Below, one piece after another: positions 50,896 through 59,322 of a stretch of 64,000 nucleotides of DNA; the first letter of the stretch is position 1, and every line of letters starts with the position of its first letter. Made by a program: the position numbers and the translations under genes. The DNA is from Paenibacillus alginolyticus DSM 5050 = NBRC 15375 (GTDB lineage: Bacteria > Bacillota > Bacilli > Paenibacillales > NBRC-103111): contig NZ_KE383948.1 of NCBI RefSeq assembly GCF_000422905.1, positions 1 to 64,000 of the forward strand, given 5' to 3'. The notes beneath the pieces were generated by a model. It ran no database searches, was not told the origin of the DNA, and saw nothing but the letters and a program-made list of their open reading frames with translations.

Positions 50896-53040
50896 ATGGA
50901 TTTACAAAAACTTGCCATCCTCTCTCATAGACACCCAAAAGTACTAATCCTGGTTTGGACCTTATTCTTTATTGTTTTTGGATACTATGCCCCTAAGCTG
51001 TCTACAGTTCTTAAGGATCATGGTTTATTTCCGGATGGAGCATATGTCCAAGTTGAACAAATCCTTTCTTCCGATTTCCACATCCCCAAAGATCCCGTCA
51101 TTCTTGTGTTTGAAAAAAAGCCATCTGTATCCCTGCAGCAATTTCAACAGTTCATTCAACAAACTATGTTTCAATTGCAGGGAATCGACGGTCTAGGTGA
51201 AATGGTGTCACCGCTTCAAAGGGAGGGGATGTTCAAAGGGGATTTCGCCTATTCGCTGCTTGGTTTCAAACATAATTCCCAGGAAACGAAGCTTATCCTT
51301 GATGAAATTCAAAGACGCCTGCCGAAAAATAAAGAGATCTCTGTAAATATGACGGGGAAACCTGTGGTACAAGCTGATGTGAACCGGGCGAGCCAAAATG
51401 ATCTAAAAAAAGCGGAACGGATAGGAGTAACAGCTGCCTTCATTATACTTTGGCTGGCTTTTGGAGGAATCATATCCGCTATTATTCCCATAGTCATCGG
51501 GGTGATCGGGGTTACTGGTACAATGGGAATCATGTATTGGATAGGGACGAAGATCGAGTTGTCTAACTTTATATTGAATGTTATTCCCATGGTGGGACTT
51601 GCTCTCAGCATTGATTTTGCGTTAATGCTAGTCAGCCGCTTTCGAGAGGAATTAGGGAGAAAGCCTGTAAGACAAGCATTGATTACAACTATGAATACAG
51701 CTGGAAGAGCTGTTCTATTTTCTGCGGCCAGCGTCTTTCTAGGCTTAATGGGGATATTGTATATACCGCTTCCTATGTTTTCTTCTATTGCCATAGGGGC
51801 TATGACCGTATTAACGGTTTCGGTATTGTTAACCTTAACGTTAGTTCCGGCGCTCTTATCTGTTTTGTGGCCTGCTATACAATCAGAAGGTAAGCCGCAG
51901 ACTGATTTTGTGCAAAGAAATATTTGGTACTCAATATCGCTTTATGTGTTAAAAAGGCCTGTCCGAATGGGTCTCTTGGCTTCGTTATTGTTAATCGGCT
52001 GCTGCCTGCCTTTAAGTGAGATGAAATTAGCCATTCCCGATGCAGCTTCTTTACCGCAAGGCTATCATTCACGTATTGCTTTTGAGGACTATCAAGCTCA
52101 ATTCCTTTCCCGGAAGAGCTCTGATGTTTACATGATCGCCCAAGGAAAAACACATGACTTGAAAAAAGATGATTGGCTAAACGCTTATACACTCGTAAAA
52201 AGACTAGAGAACGATCCAGACGTACACAGGGTGGATTCTATATTCTCAAGCTTACGGGTTCCGCCCGAACAAATTTACATCTTATTGCAAAATGCGAAAT
52301 TAATAGAGAAATACAAGCCGGTCATTCAACAATTTGTGAATAAAAACAAAATGTTCATTCATGTTACATTGAACGGCGAATCATCATCACAAAAAGTGAT
52401 GAATTGGCTCAGACTCTGGGAGCAGAAGGGAATGTCTTCAGATATTCATTTCATGTTAGGAGGAGAAGCGAAATACCAGCAGGAAGTCTTTGACGATATA
52501 TTTCAAAACATTAAATATGTGCTTCGATTTATTTTAATTTCCAACTATCTGGTATTGTTTATTGCTTTTCGCTCCATTCTCATTCCGTTAAAAACGATTG
52601 CTATGAATCTCTTAAGCTTGGGGGCATCGTTCGGAATTCTGGTATGGATCTTTGAAGAAGGTAATTTTGGAATGGAACCGAACAGCATCGCGATCATGAT
52701 CCCGGTATTCATTTTCGGATTGGTTTTTGGGATTAGTATGGATTACGGGGTATTCCTGGTGTCGCGCATATCCGAGGTTTACCAGCAGACACAAGATAAT
52801 AGTCGCGCGGTACTGGTAGGATTAGCTTCAACCAGCAGGATCATTACCTCAGCTGCCGCAATTATGATTGCGGTCACCGTGCCCTTTGCATTCGGAGAGG
52901 TTGTCGGGGTTAAACAATTAGGAATTGGCATAGCAGCAGCGATTTTAATTGATGCAACGGTCATCAGAATGATTTTAGTTCCAGCATTAATGAAAATGCT
53001 TGGCAAATGGAACTGGTGGGCACCTAGATGGATGAAGTAA
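50896..53040 (+). CDS. MMPL-family RND transporter
   Basis: A 714-residue inner-membrane exporter with the RND layout: helix 1 (about residues 15-30), a first extracytoplasmic loop, helices 2-6 (about 170-330) with the SIDFALMLVSRFREEL motif, helix 7 (about 360), a second loop, and helices 8-12 (about 550-705) with GISMDYGVFLVSRISE. The paired acidic-aromatic motifs in helices 4 and 10 are the proton-relay sites of MMPL proteins, which export lipids and polyketides. Being last in the polyketide cluster, it probably exports the product. AAGGAGCTGTGTC precedes ATG; a terminator follows at about 53128. Confidence 0.92.
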   Translation: MDLQKLAILSHRHPKVLILVWTLFFIVFGYYAPKLSTVLKDHGLFPDGAYVQVEQILSSDFHIPKDPVILVFEKKPSVSLQQFQQFIQQTMFQLQGIDGLGEMVSPLQREGMFKGDFAYSLLGFKHNSQETKLILDEIQRRLPKNKEISVNMTGKPVVQADVNRASQNDLKKAERIGVTAAFIILWLAFGGIISAIIPIVIGVIGVTGTMGIMYWIGTKIELSNFILNVIPMVGLALSIDFALMLVSRFREELGRKPVRQALITTMNTAGRAVLFSAASVFLGLMGILYIPLPMFSSIAIGAMTVLTVSVLLTLTLVPALLSVLWPAIQSEGKPQTDFVQRNIWYSISLYVLKRPVRMGLLASLLLIGCCLPLSEMKLAIPDAASLPQGYHSRIAFEDYQAQFLSRKSSDVYMIAQGKTHDLKKDDWLNAYTLVKRLENDPDVHRVDSIFSSLRVPPEQIYILLQNAKLIEKYKPVIQQFVNKNKMFIHVTLNGESSSQKVMNWLRLWEQKGMSSDIHFMLGGEAKYQQEVFDDIFQNIKYVLRFILISNYLVLFIAFRSILIPLKTIAMNLLSLGASFGILVWIFEEGNFGMEPNSIAIMIPVFIFGLVFGISMDYGVFLVSRISEVYQQTQDNSRAVLVGLASTSRIITSAAAIMIAVTVPFAFGEVVGVKQLGIGIAAAILIDATVIRMILVPALMKMLGKWNWWAPRWMK

Positions 53041-53127
53041 TTTGATTGCGTAGGTTTAGTAATTGCACACCTCTTTTGGAATAATATAAGCGTAGCTAAA
53101 CTCTAATGGTGAACGTTAGTAAAATAG

Positions 53128-53150
53128 CGGTTGCTTCGGCAGCCGTTTTT
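53128..53150 (+). terminator. Terminator after the polyketide cluster
   Basis: CGGTTGC / GCAGCCG with a G-T pair (53128-53145) is followed by five T. A CTAATGGTGAACGTTAG motif (about 53103-53119), an inverted repeat resembling the one near 531, precedes it. Confidence 0.7.
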
Positions 53151-53157
53151 ACTTCTC

Positions 53158-53672
53158 CGCGCGCCTAGCCAAGCTAGGCACAACTAGCCGGTGAAAGTCC
53201 GGTCGAGGTAAGAGCCAAGTCGCCTCGTAGCTGACAGGCAACTGGTGGAGAGATCCTAAGGTTGAAGCCCTGTGACCTGAGAGGGGAGCGAGCAAAACAG
53301 CAGGCCGTAACGTAAAGTGAATCCTGTCGCATCGTCAAAAAAGCCCTGAGAAGGACAAGAGGGAGTCGAGCCTCGAGAGGATGGGCGAAGACCATGGAAC
53401 GCGTGAAGCCCTTGGAAGTGCAGCGCGGAAGAACCCAAAGCAGGATTCGACTTTTTGGGCATGCATCACCGAAAAATCCCAAAGCAGGTCAAGGGAGCAG
53501 AACGTTATATACTGCGAAGCTATCCCTCGACGAAAGCCATGAAGAAAATGAAGGAGAAGGTAAAGGAGGTCACGGAGCCGCGTAACCGACTGTTTTGGAC
53601 AATGAACCAGTCAAAGAACTCAATCCGAAAATTCAGGGATGAAGAAATTACTATGCTATGGATTCGTTTGCC
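53158..53672 (+). mobile_element. Group II intron remnant, 5' ribozyme part and maturase fragment
   Basis: From about 53158 the sequence reads like the 5' domain I of a bacterial group II intron (GCGCCTAGCCAAGCTAGGC, GCCGGTGAAAGTCCGGTCGAGG, CCTGTGACCTGAGAGGGGAG, GCAGGCCGTAACGTAAAGTG). Near 53445 it jumps into the C-terminal end of the intron-encoded protein: GFDFLGMHHRK, YILRSYPSTKAMKKMKEKVK and EVTEPRNRLFW, the thumb/maturase X region. A one-base frameshift then gives KELNPKIQG, a TGA in place of the expected Trp, and RNYYAMDSFADL. The reverse transcriptase domain is deleted, so the element cannot be mobile. The missing intron end appears at about 54735-54797. Confidence 0.8.
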
Positions 53673-53676
53673 GATC

Positions 53677-54690
53677 TCTGATGTGGTTAATTGGTAAGCT
53701 CCAGCCAGACCACGGCACTTTATCTGCTTTTATGAAGAGTAACCAAATGGCCATAAAAAAGCTGTTTAAAGAATTCACCTTAATGTTAAAAGGTTTCGGG
53801 TTAATCGATGGTCAACTTGTCGAGATTGACGGAACGAGCTGCAGGTAATGAAACAAGAACTCAAGGAAACAGGTGAAAGTCAGCTTTGTGTTACCGATCC
53901 GGATGCCAAATCAATGAAAAACAACGGAAAGCATGAAGTGTGTTTCAATGTTCAAACTGCAGTGGATAGCAAATATAAGCTAATTGTTGACAGCGACACG
54001 GTCAATGATGTCAACGACCAAGGGCAGTTGTCTAATATGGGGCATAAAACAAAGCAGGTTTTTCGTGATCAAAAAACTACAATCGTGGCCGATACAGGTT
54101 ATTATAATTACCTTGAAATTATCGATGTTGTCGACGAAAACACAGAACTCTTAATTAAGCCGCAAAAGGGAAAGCAAGACAAAGTGGCAAGTGGATTTGA
54201 CAAAGGAAACTTTAAATATGATTCTATAAACGATAAATATATTTGCCTGTTGGGTTATGAATTACCGTTCAAATGGAATGGAAAACAAGATGGGAAAGAG
54301 TATAAGCGTTACACTTGCGAAGCTTTCGATTTTTGCGGACAAAAAGAGTTCTGTACTTCTGCCAAAGGCGGAAGGGCGGTAACCAGGCTTAGTGACGAAG
54401 AATTGATCGAACAGATTACTGAGAATACACGTAAACAAAATAATATTTATAAGCAAAGAGGACAGATTGTTGAGCACCCTTTTGGGACGATAAAACGTCA
54501 CTGGGGCTATACATACTTTTTAACGCGAGGGTTGAGATCAGTAGGTACTGAGACCAGTCTGATTTGCCTTGCCTATAATTTCAAAAGAATGATCAAAATA
54601 ATGGGCGTGAATGAGCTCATACGTCTCTTAAGAGACCGAGCTCATTCTTTATCTAAAATTTACAACGTTTATTTGAATGAAATTGCATAA
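53677..54690 (+). pseudogene. IS1182-family transposase, truncated and interrupted
   Basis: The first piece (to TAA 53846-53848) has LIGKLQPDHGTLSAF and GLIDGQLVEIDGT, with the first Asp of the DDE motif. A second frame starting at ATG 53848 resumes at KQELKETGESQLCVTDPDAK and NVQTAVDSKYKLIV, contains TTIVADTGYYNYLEI (second catalytic region) and GQIVEHPFGTIKRHWGYTYF (the Glu region) and ends at 54690 (280 residues). The roughly 60-residue coiled linker normally present between DGTK and ELKETGE is missing, as is the N-terminus. It cannot encode an active transposase. Confidence 0.8.
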
Positions 54691-54720
54691 ATGCATGTTT
54701 TAAGCGTGCTACACAATTAA
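53677..54720 (+). mobile_element. Degraded IS1182-type element inside the intron
   Basis: IS1182-type transposase homology starts around 53677 (MWLIGKLQPDHG) and runs to the transposase stop at 54690. The element's left end and the transposase N-terminus are absent. Terminal inverted repeats could not be recognised. It lies between the 5' part and the 3' end of a group II intron, so it appears to have inserted into, or recombined with, that intron. Confidence 0.7.
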
Positions 54721-54734
54721 TTGTTAGACAGACT

Positions 54735-54797
54735 GACGTACGGATCTGTGAGGGGTATGGGGCACAATCTGTAATAGAGAGGCCCCGCCTACTCGAC
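54735..54797 (+). mobile_element. Group II intron 3' end (domain V/VI remnant)
   Basis: GACGTACGGATCTGTGAGGGG is the typical 3' strand of domain V and start of domain VI in bacterial group II introns. A GGGGC ... GCCCC stem and CTACTCGAC, a common intron 3' end, follow. The 5' strand of domain V is missing. Together with 53158-53672 this brackets the IS1182 remnant. Confidence 0.65.
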
Positions 54798-54814
54798 CAA
54801 CATCGAAGGGAAAT

Positions 54815-54860
54815 AGGCGAGATTTAGGCAGCAATTGTTGCAATTTTTACAACATCATTC
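54815..54860. repeat. 46-bp dispersed intergenic repeat, copy B
   Basis: It matches 31344-31389 with about six differences and begins 18 bases after the apparent intron end. Confidence 0.6.
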
Positions 54861-55026
54861 TACCGCGTTTAGGGATTCATTCATCCAGCAACCTCAAGTG
54901 AGCCTAAATGTAGATGATGTAGATGATACCGATATATGACATCATTATGTAGAACAAAATTTGACGAATAAATAGACGGTCTCCAGAGATGCCTTATTTA
55001 GCCAAAAAACGTGTATATCACGTTTT

Positions 55027-55158
55027 CACGGAACGAGGATCCTCTATCTCCTGCTTTCGAGGCGTAAAAAGCGGTAAAACGGCAAAATAGCGTCCCCACG
55101 TTCCGCTTACCAGCCCTCCATCGTGATAATCACTGAAATAGCGGCACCTCGTTCCGTG
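55027..55158. repeat. Structured intergenic repeat with ACGTTCC pair
   Basis: CACGGAACGAGG (55027-55038) and CCTCGTTCCGTG (55147-55158) are perfect 12-base inverted arms. Between them lie AGCGTCCCCACGTTCC (55089-55104) and AGCGGCACCTCGTTCC (55140-55155), 51 bp apart as in the copy at 1800-1866. Confidence 0.6.
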
Positions 55159-55237
55159 TGATCCTCAGATTAGCAGCCTATATGTCCGAAATCGCTCCAC
55201 AGTAGATGGTGCTTATTTTTGTGTTTTAAAAGCGCTA

Positions 55238-55253
55238 TATATGACGTCATATA
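55238..55253. promoter_or_regulatory. 16-bp perfect palindrome upstream of gapB
   Basis: TATATGACGTCATATA is a perfect palindrome 125 bases before the GAPDH start. It could be an operator; the binding protein is unknown. Confidence 0.4.
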
Positions 55254-55332
55254 AGTATATTAACACCTATAATGAGGACGAATAATGATATTTGTGTGAA
55301 ATTTAAAATATATATTGTGTATTATATAACAT

Positions 55333-55354
55333 TATGATACATTTATGACATACT
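55333..55354 (+). promoter_or_regulatory. Tandem CcpN-like operator sites
   Basis: TATGACATACT (55344-55354) fits every position of the CcpN consensus as I recall it (TRTGHYATAYW). TATGATACATT (55333-55343), directly adjoining, fits 10 of 11. They sit 13 bases before the GAPDH ribosome binding site, where bound CcpN would block transcription. The ccpN gene is in the same operon, which suggests feedback. Confidence 0.6.
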
Positions 55355-55377
55355 AAATAACGAATTGGAGGATGGAG

Positions 55378-56427
55378 ATGCGAGTTGGAATTAGTGGTAC
55401 AGGTAGAATCGGGAGGCTTTGTTTGAGAAAAGCATTGACCGAGAAACAGCAGGAGTTTGACATCAACGTGATCAACTCAACAAGCCCCATTCATGTATTA
55501 GCCCATTTGTTGAAATATGATTCGGTTCATGGCACATGGGACGCGAAAATCGATGTTATAAATGACAACTTAATGAGGGTTAACGGAAAGCTGATTTCCG
55601 TCATTTGTGAAAGAGAGCCGGATTTATTGCCGTGGGAGGATTATGGCGTTGAATTGGTTGTGGATGCAACCGGAAAGTTCAATCATCGGCATGGTGCTGA
55701 ACGACACTTATTTGCTGGAGCCAAGAAGGTTTTGATTACTGCACCAGGGACGAACATGGACCTCACAGTTGTCATGGGTGTGAATGAAGAAAAATATGAT
55801 CCGAAGCAGCATCGCTTGGTATCTGCAGCTTCCTGTACAACCAACTGTATCGCACCAGTTCTACATATCCTAGATGAAGCTTTTTCTGTTAAACAGGGTT
55901 GGATGACAACGGTGCATGCTTTTACGAATGATCAAAATCATATGGATAACCCGCACAAAGATCTTCGACGTGCCCGGGCATGCACGAATTCGATTATTCC
56001 GACTTCGACTGGCGTGGGCAAAGCACTTATTGATGTGATTCCTCATCTGGCATCCCAAATTCAAGGCGTCTCCGTTCGCGTGCCGACACAAGATGTTTCT
56101 CTGTTAGATCTTCAAGTGGTGGTCGGCCGTAAGGTTAGCGTTGATGATGTAAAGTTCGCCATCAAGAAGGCGATTGCCGGGCGAATTGGTACCTTTGTTG
56201 ACTACAATGAATTACCGCTAGTTTCTGCGGATTATATAGGTAATGAGAAATCTGCCATCATTGACGGTCTTAGCGTTATGACGCACGAAAACCAAATTAA
56301 GCTGCTGGCATGGTATGACAACGAATGGGGTTACACAAACCGAGTCATTGATCTAGTAGCTCATATGTCACGTGCTGAAAGCATACAACAAAAGGGGGAA
56401 ACGAAATGTCTAACACAAACCATGTAA
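55378..56427 (+). CDS. gapB: Glyceraldehyde-3-phosphate dehydrogenase, GapB type
   Basis: A 349-residue GAPDH. The N-terminal Rossmann motif is GISGTGRIGRL and the catalytic Cys is in SAASCTTNCIAP. The substrate-site segments ACTNSIIPTSTGVGKALIDVIP and WYDNEWGYTNR are intact. After the second strand it has NVINSTSP where glycolytic GapA proteins carry an acidic residue (IND), which points to NADP use and the anabolic GapB role. Start ATG 55378 is preferred because GGAGG ends 6 bases upstream; an ATG at 55372 overlaps that site. CcpN-like sites precede it and a PPDK gene follows, consistent with gluconeogenesis. Its end overlaps the next small gene by 22 bases. Confidence 0.92.
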   Translation: MRVGISGTGRIGRLCLRKALTEKQQEFDINVINSTSPIHVLAHLLKYDSVHGTWDAKIDVINDNLMRVNGKLISVICEREPDLLPWEDYGVELVVDATGKFNHRHGAERHLFAGAKKVLITAPGTNMDLTVVMGVNEEKYDPKQHRLVSAASCTTNCIAPVLHILDEAFSVKQGWMTTVHAFTNDQNHMDNPHKDLRRARACTNSIIPTSTGVGKALIDVIPHLASQIQGVSVRVPTQDVSLLDLQVVVGRKVSVDDVKFAIKKAIAGRIGTFVDYNELPLVSADYIGNEKSAIIDGLSVMTHENQIKLLAWYDNEWGYTNRVIDLVAHMSRAESIQQKGETKCLTQTM

Positions 56428-56582
56428 CATTGGCGGCCATCCATCGGTATGATCTTGGTGTTATCATTTGTAAATCATGCAATGAAGTGATTGCAACGTT
56501 ACCTACGGACGGATACAAAAAGTTTTATAGCTTGTGCAATTCTAGCATCTGTATCGATAAAAATAAGGAGGCTAGCAAATAA
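56406..56582 (+). CDS. SR1P-like small GAPDH-binding peptide
   Basis: A 58-residue protein. After a 16-residue N-terminal extension it reads LGVIICKSCNEVIATLPTDG and ends its conserved part with YKKFYSLC. This matches the pattern of Bacillus subtilis SR1P (GxIxCxxCNExI ... lYxxC), the 39-residue GapA-binding peptide encoded by the dual-function RNA SR1. Cysteines C22, C25, C44 and C49 could hold a metal. AAGGGGG lies 7 bases before ATG 56406. The gene starts within the last 22 bases of gapB, and its TAA overlaps the PPDK start in TAATG, so all three are tightly coupled. The homology is read by eye and is moderately strong. Confidence 0.75.
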   Translation: MSNTNHVTLAAIHRYDLGVIICKSCNEVIATLPTDGYKKFYSLCNSSICIDKNKEASK

Positions 56583-59263
56583 TGATTCAGAAACAAGTGG
56601 TACCCTTTCAAGAGGGAAATGCTTCAATGAAAGCTTTGCTGGGAGGAAAGGGGGCCAATCTCGCTGAGATGACACGTGCCGGCCTTCCTGTACCACCGGG
56701 TTTCACTATTACGACAGAGGCCTGCTTAGCTTTTTTTAAGGTGGGTAATCGGATCTCGGAAGGACTGCTTGAACAAATTGCAGAAGCTCTCAAGCAGCTA
56801 GAGAAACAGAAGGGTCAAACGTTCGGGGACGCCAGCAATCCACTTCTTGTTTCCGTACGATCCGGTTCTGTGTCTTCGATGCCAGGTATGATGGATACCA
56901 TTTTGAATCTAGGCCTCAACGACTTAACGGTTCAAGGGTTGGCAGCTCTTACGAACAATGAAAAGTTCGCTTACGATTGCTACCGTCGTTTGATGCAGAT
57001 GTTTGGAAACGTGGTGCTGGGCATTGAAGGCTACCATTTCGAGCAGCTGCTGCACCGTTTGAAGGAGAAAGAAGGCGTCCAGCAAGATCAGGATGTTACA
57101 GCTGACGGTTGGAAGAGTCTTATCGAAGATTACAAAGCGTGCATCCTGGCTAAAACAGGCCAAGCTTTTCCACAGCATGTCTACGAGCAGTTGCGACTGG
57201 CCGTCGAGGCTGTATTTAAGTCATGGAATAATCAAAGAGCTCAGATTTATCGCAAAATAAATCGGATTCCTGATGAGCAAGGGACAGCCGTTAACATTCA
57301 GAGCATGGTATTTGGCAATATGGGCAGCAGCTGCGGTACAGGCGTTGTCTTTACGAGAAACCCCTCCACAGGTGAGAATACATTTTTCGGTGAATACCTA
57401 ATAAATGCTCAGGGGGAAGATGTGGTTGCAGGCATCCGAACTCCGCTGGCGATTGCCGCGCTAAAAAGCGAAATGCCTCAGATTTATGAGCAATTGTTCA
57501 GAGCATCTAAGCAGTTAGAGAAGCATTACAAGGATATGCAGGATATCGAGTTTACGGTTGAAAATAATAAGCTTTACCTGCTGCAAACGCGAAACGGGAA
57601 ACGAAACGCCCAAGCTGCGCTCAAGATTGCCGTCGATTTGGTCCAAGAAAGTTTATTAACTAAGCAGGAAGCCGTTGAACGCATCGAAGTATCGCATCTT
57701 GATCAGCTGCTGCATAGAGGGATCGATGAAGAGGCTGTAAAGGATGTGTTGGCCAAAGGACTTCCTGCTTCGCCGGGCGCCGCGGTTGGACAGCTTGTAT
57801 TTGACGCAGACACGGCAGCAGAATGGAGCCGCGCCGGCAAGACGGTCATTCTAGCAAGAAACGAAACAACACCCGAAGATATTCATGGCGTTATCGCATC
57901 GGAAGGTTTGCTCACGAGCCGCGGAGGGATGACGAGCCATGCCGCTGTTGTGGCAAGGGGAATGGGCAAACCTTGCGTATGCGGCTGCGAAGAAGTCCGA
58001 ATTGTGCTTGATGAGAAACGGATGTTTGCGGGAAGCAGAGTCGTAGAAGAAGGCGATTGGATTACATTAGATGGCGCAAGTGGGCGCGTCATTATCGGTG
58101 CTATGCCTTTACATGAAGCGAGAATGACGGATGAACTACTCGTTATGCTGAAGTGGGCGGATGATATTCGCACGTTGAAAGTATACGCGAATGCAGACAA
58201 TCCGGAAGATGCGAAAATCGCGAGACAGCTGGGTGCTCAAGGGATTGGTTTATGCCGAACAGAACATATGTTTTTCTCGCCAACTCGTCTGCCTGTCGTT
58301 CAACGAATGATCCTGGCGGATGACAAAGAGGATCGCTTGCAGGCTCTTGCCCAATTGCTTCCCATGCAGAAGTCAGATTTTGAAGGCATGTTTGAGGAAA
58401 TGGATGGTCTTCCGGTAACGATTCGGTTGCTGGATCCACCTTTGCATGAGTTTTTACCCAACCTCGAGGATCTGCAAAAAAGGCATTCGGAACTGACTTA
58501 TGGTCATGCTGGGTCAGACTTAGAAAGAGAAGAGATCGCTCACCTTCTCCGCAAAGTGCAAGCTCTCCATGAGGCTAACCCGATGCTAGGACAACGTGGC
58601 TGCAGGCTGGGAATTGTCTATCCGGAGATTTATGATATGCAGATAGAGGCCATCTTCCGAGCGGCTTCAGGTTGTATCGACAGAGGTATTCGAGTTCTTC
58701 CGGAAATTATGATTCCGCTCGTGGGCCATGCCAATGAGCTGAAAATTTTGAGGGAGCTTGTTGATTTTGTTGCGGAACAAGTGTTGGGGAAAGACAAACT
58801 TCGGGATTGTCCGTACAAGGTCGGGACCATGATCGAGGTTCCGAGAGCGGCTCTGACAGCGCGCCAGATTGTGGCTTATGCCGATTTCTTCTCTTTTGGC
58901 ACCAATGACTTGACGCAAATGACGTATGGCTACAGCCGTGACGATGCGGAAGGCAAGTTTTTAACCCATTATGTCGATCAGAAGCTCCTTCCTCATAATC
59001 CGTTTCAAGTGCTTGACACGGAAGGCGTCGGACAATTGATTGACTTAGCTGTGAACGCAGGGAGGCTCGTTAAGCCAGCTCTCAAAACGGGCATATGCGG
59101 GGAACATGGCGGAGATAAAGAGTCGATTTTCTTTTGCCACTTGACCGGATTGGATTATGTTAGCTGTTCCCCATACCGAATTCCTTTGGCTCGAATAGCT
59201 GCGGCACAAGCGTTCATTATGCATGGGGTTCCAGGTGAACAAAAGGTTGCCCAAGCCATATGA
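56582..59263 (+). CDS. ppdK: Pyruvate, phosphate dikinase
   Basis: An 893-residue enzyme interconverting pyruvate + ATP + Pi and PEP + AMP + PPi in the cytosol. The N-terminal ATP-grasp domain opens GGKGANLAEMTRAGLPVPPG. The swivelling phosphohistidine domain has GGMTSHAAVVARGMGKPCV with catalytic H453 and regulatory T451. The C-terminal PEP/pyruvate TIM barrel includes GLCRTEHMFF, SFGTNDLTQMTYG and LKTGICGEHGGD. The length matches the family (about 875-890). AAGGAGG sits in the end of the small peptide gene. Threonine 451 would be the target of the regulatory protein encoded at 59966. Confidence 0.96.
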   Translation: MIQKQVVPFQEGNASMKALLGGKGANLAEMTRAGLPVPPGFTITTEACLAFFKVGNRISEGLLEQIAEALKQLEKQKGQTFGDASNPLLVSVRSGSVSSMPGMMDTILNLGLNDLTVQGLAALTNNEKFAYDCYRRLMQMFGNVVLGIEGYHFEQLLHRLKEKEGVQQDQDVTADGWKSLIEDYKACILAKTGQAFPQHVYEQLRLAVEAVFKSWNNQRAQIYRKINRIPDEQGTAVNIQSMVFGNMGSSCGTGVVFTRNPSTGENTFFGEYLINAQGEDVVAGIRTPLAIAALKSEMPQIYEQLFRASKQLEKHYKDMQDIEFTVENNKLYLLQTRNGKRNAQAALKIAVDLVQESLLTKQEAVERIEVSHLDQLLHRGIDEEAVKDVLAKGLPASPGAAVGQLVFDADTAAEWSRAGKTVILARNETTPEDIHGVIASEGLLTSRGGMTSHAAVVARGMGKPCVCGCEEVRIVLDEKRMFAGSRVVEEGDWITLDGASGRVIIGAMPLHEARMTDELLVMLKWADDIRTLKVYANADNPEDAKIARQLGAQGIGLCRTEHMFFSPTRLPVVQRMILADDKEDRLQALAQLLPMQKSDFEGMFEEMDGLPVTIRLLDPPLHEFLPNLEDLQKRHSELTYGHAGSDLEREEIAHLLRKVQALHEANPMLGQRGCRLGIVYPEIYDMQIEAIFRAASGCIDRGIRVLPEIMIPLVGHANELKILRELVDFVAEQVLGKDKLRDCPYKVGTMIEVPRAALTARQIVAYADFFSFGTNDLTQMTYGYSRDDAEGKFLTHYVDQKLLPHNPFQVLDTEGVGQLIDLAVNAGRLVKPALKTGICGEHGGDKESIFFCHLTGLDYVSCSPYRIPLARIAAAQAFIMHGVPGEQKVAQAI

Positions 59264-59322
59264 ACCAGCGAGAAAATCGGTTAAAATGGGGATGAACATG
59301 AAAGTTCGGGGAGGGAAATACG

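Noticed and set aside
53394..53585. 63-codon open frame over the group II intron 5' part
   Set aside because: It reads ribozyme sequence out of frame with the maturase fragment.
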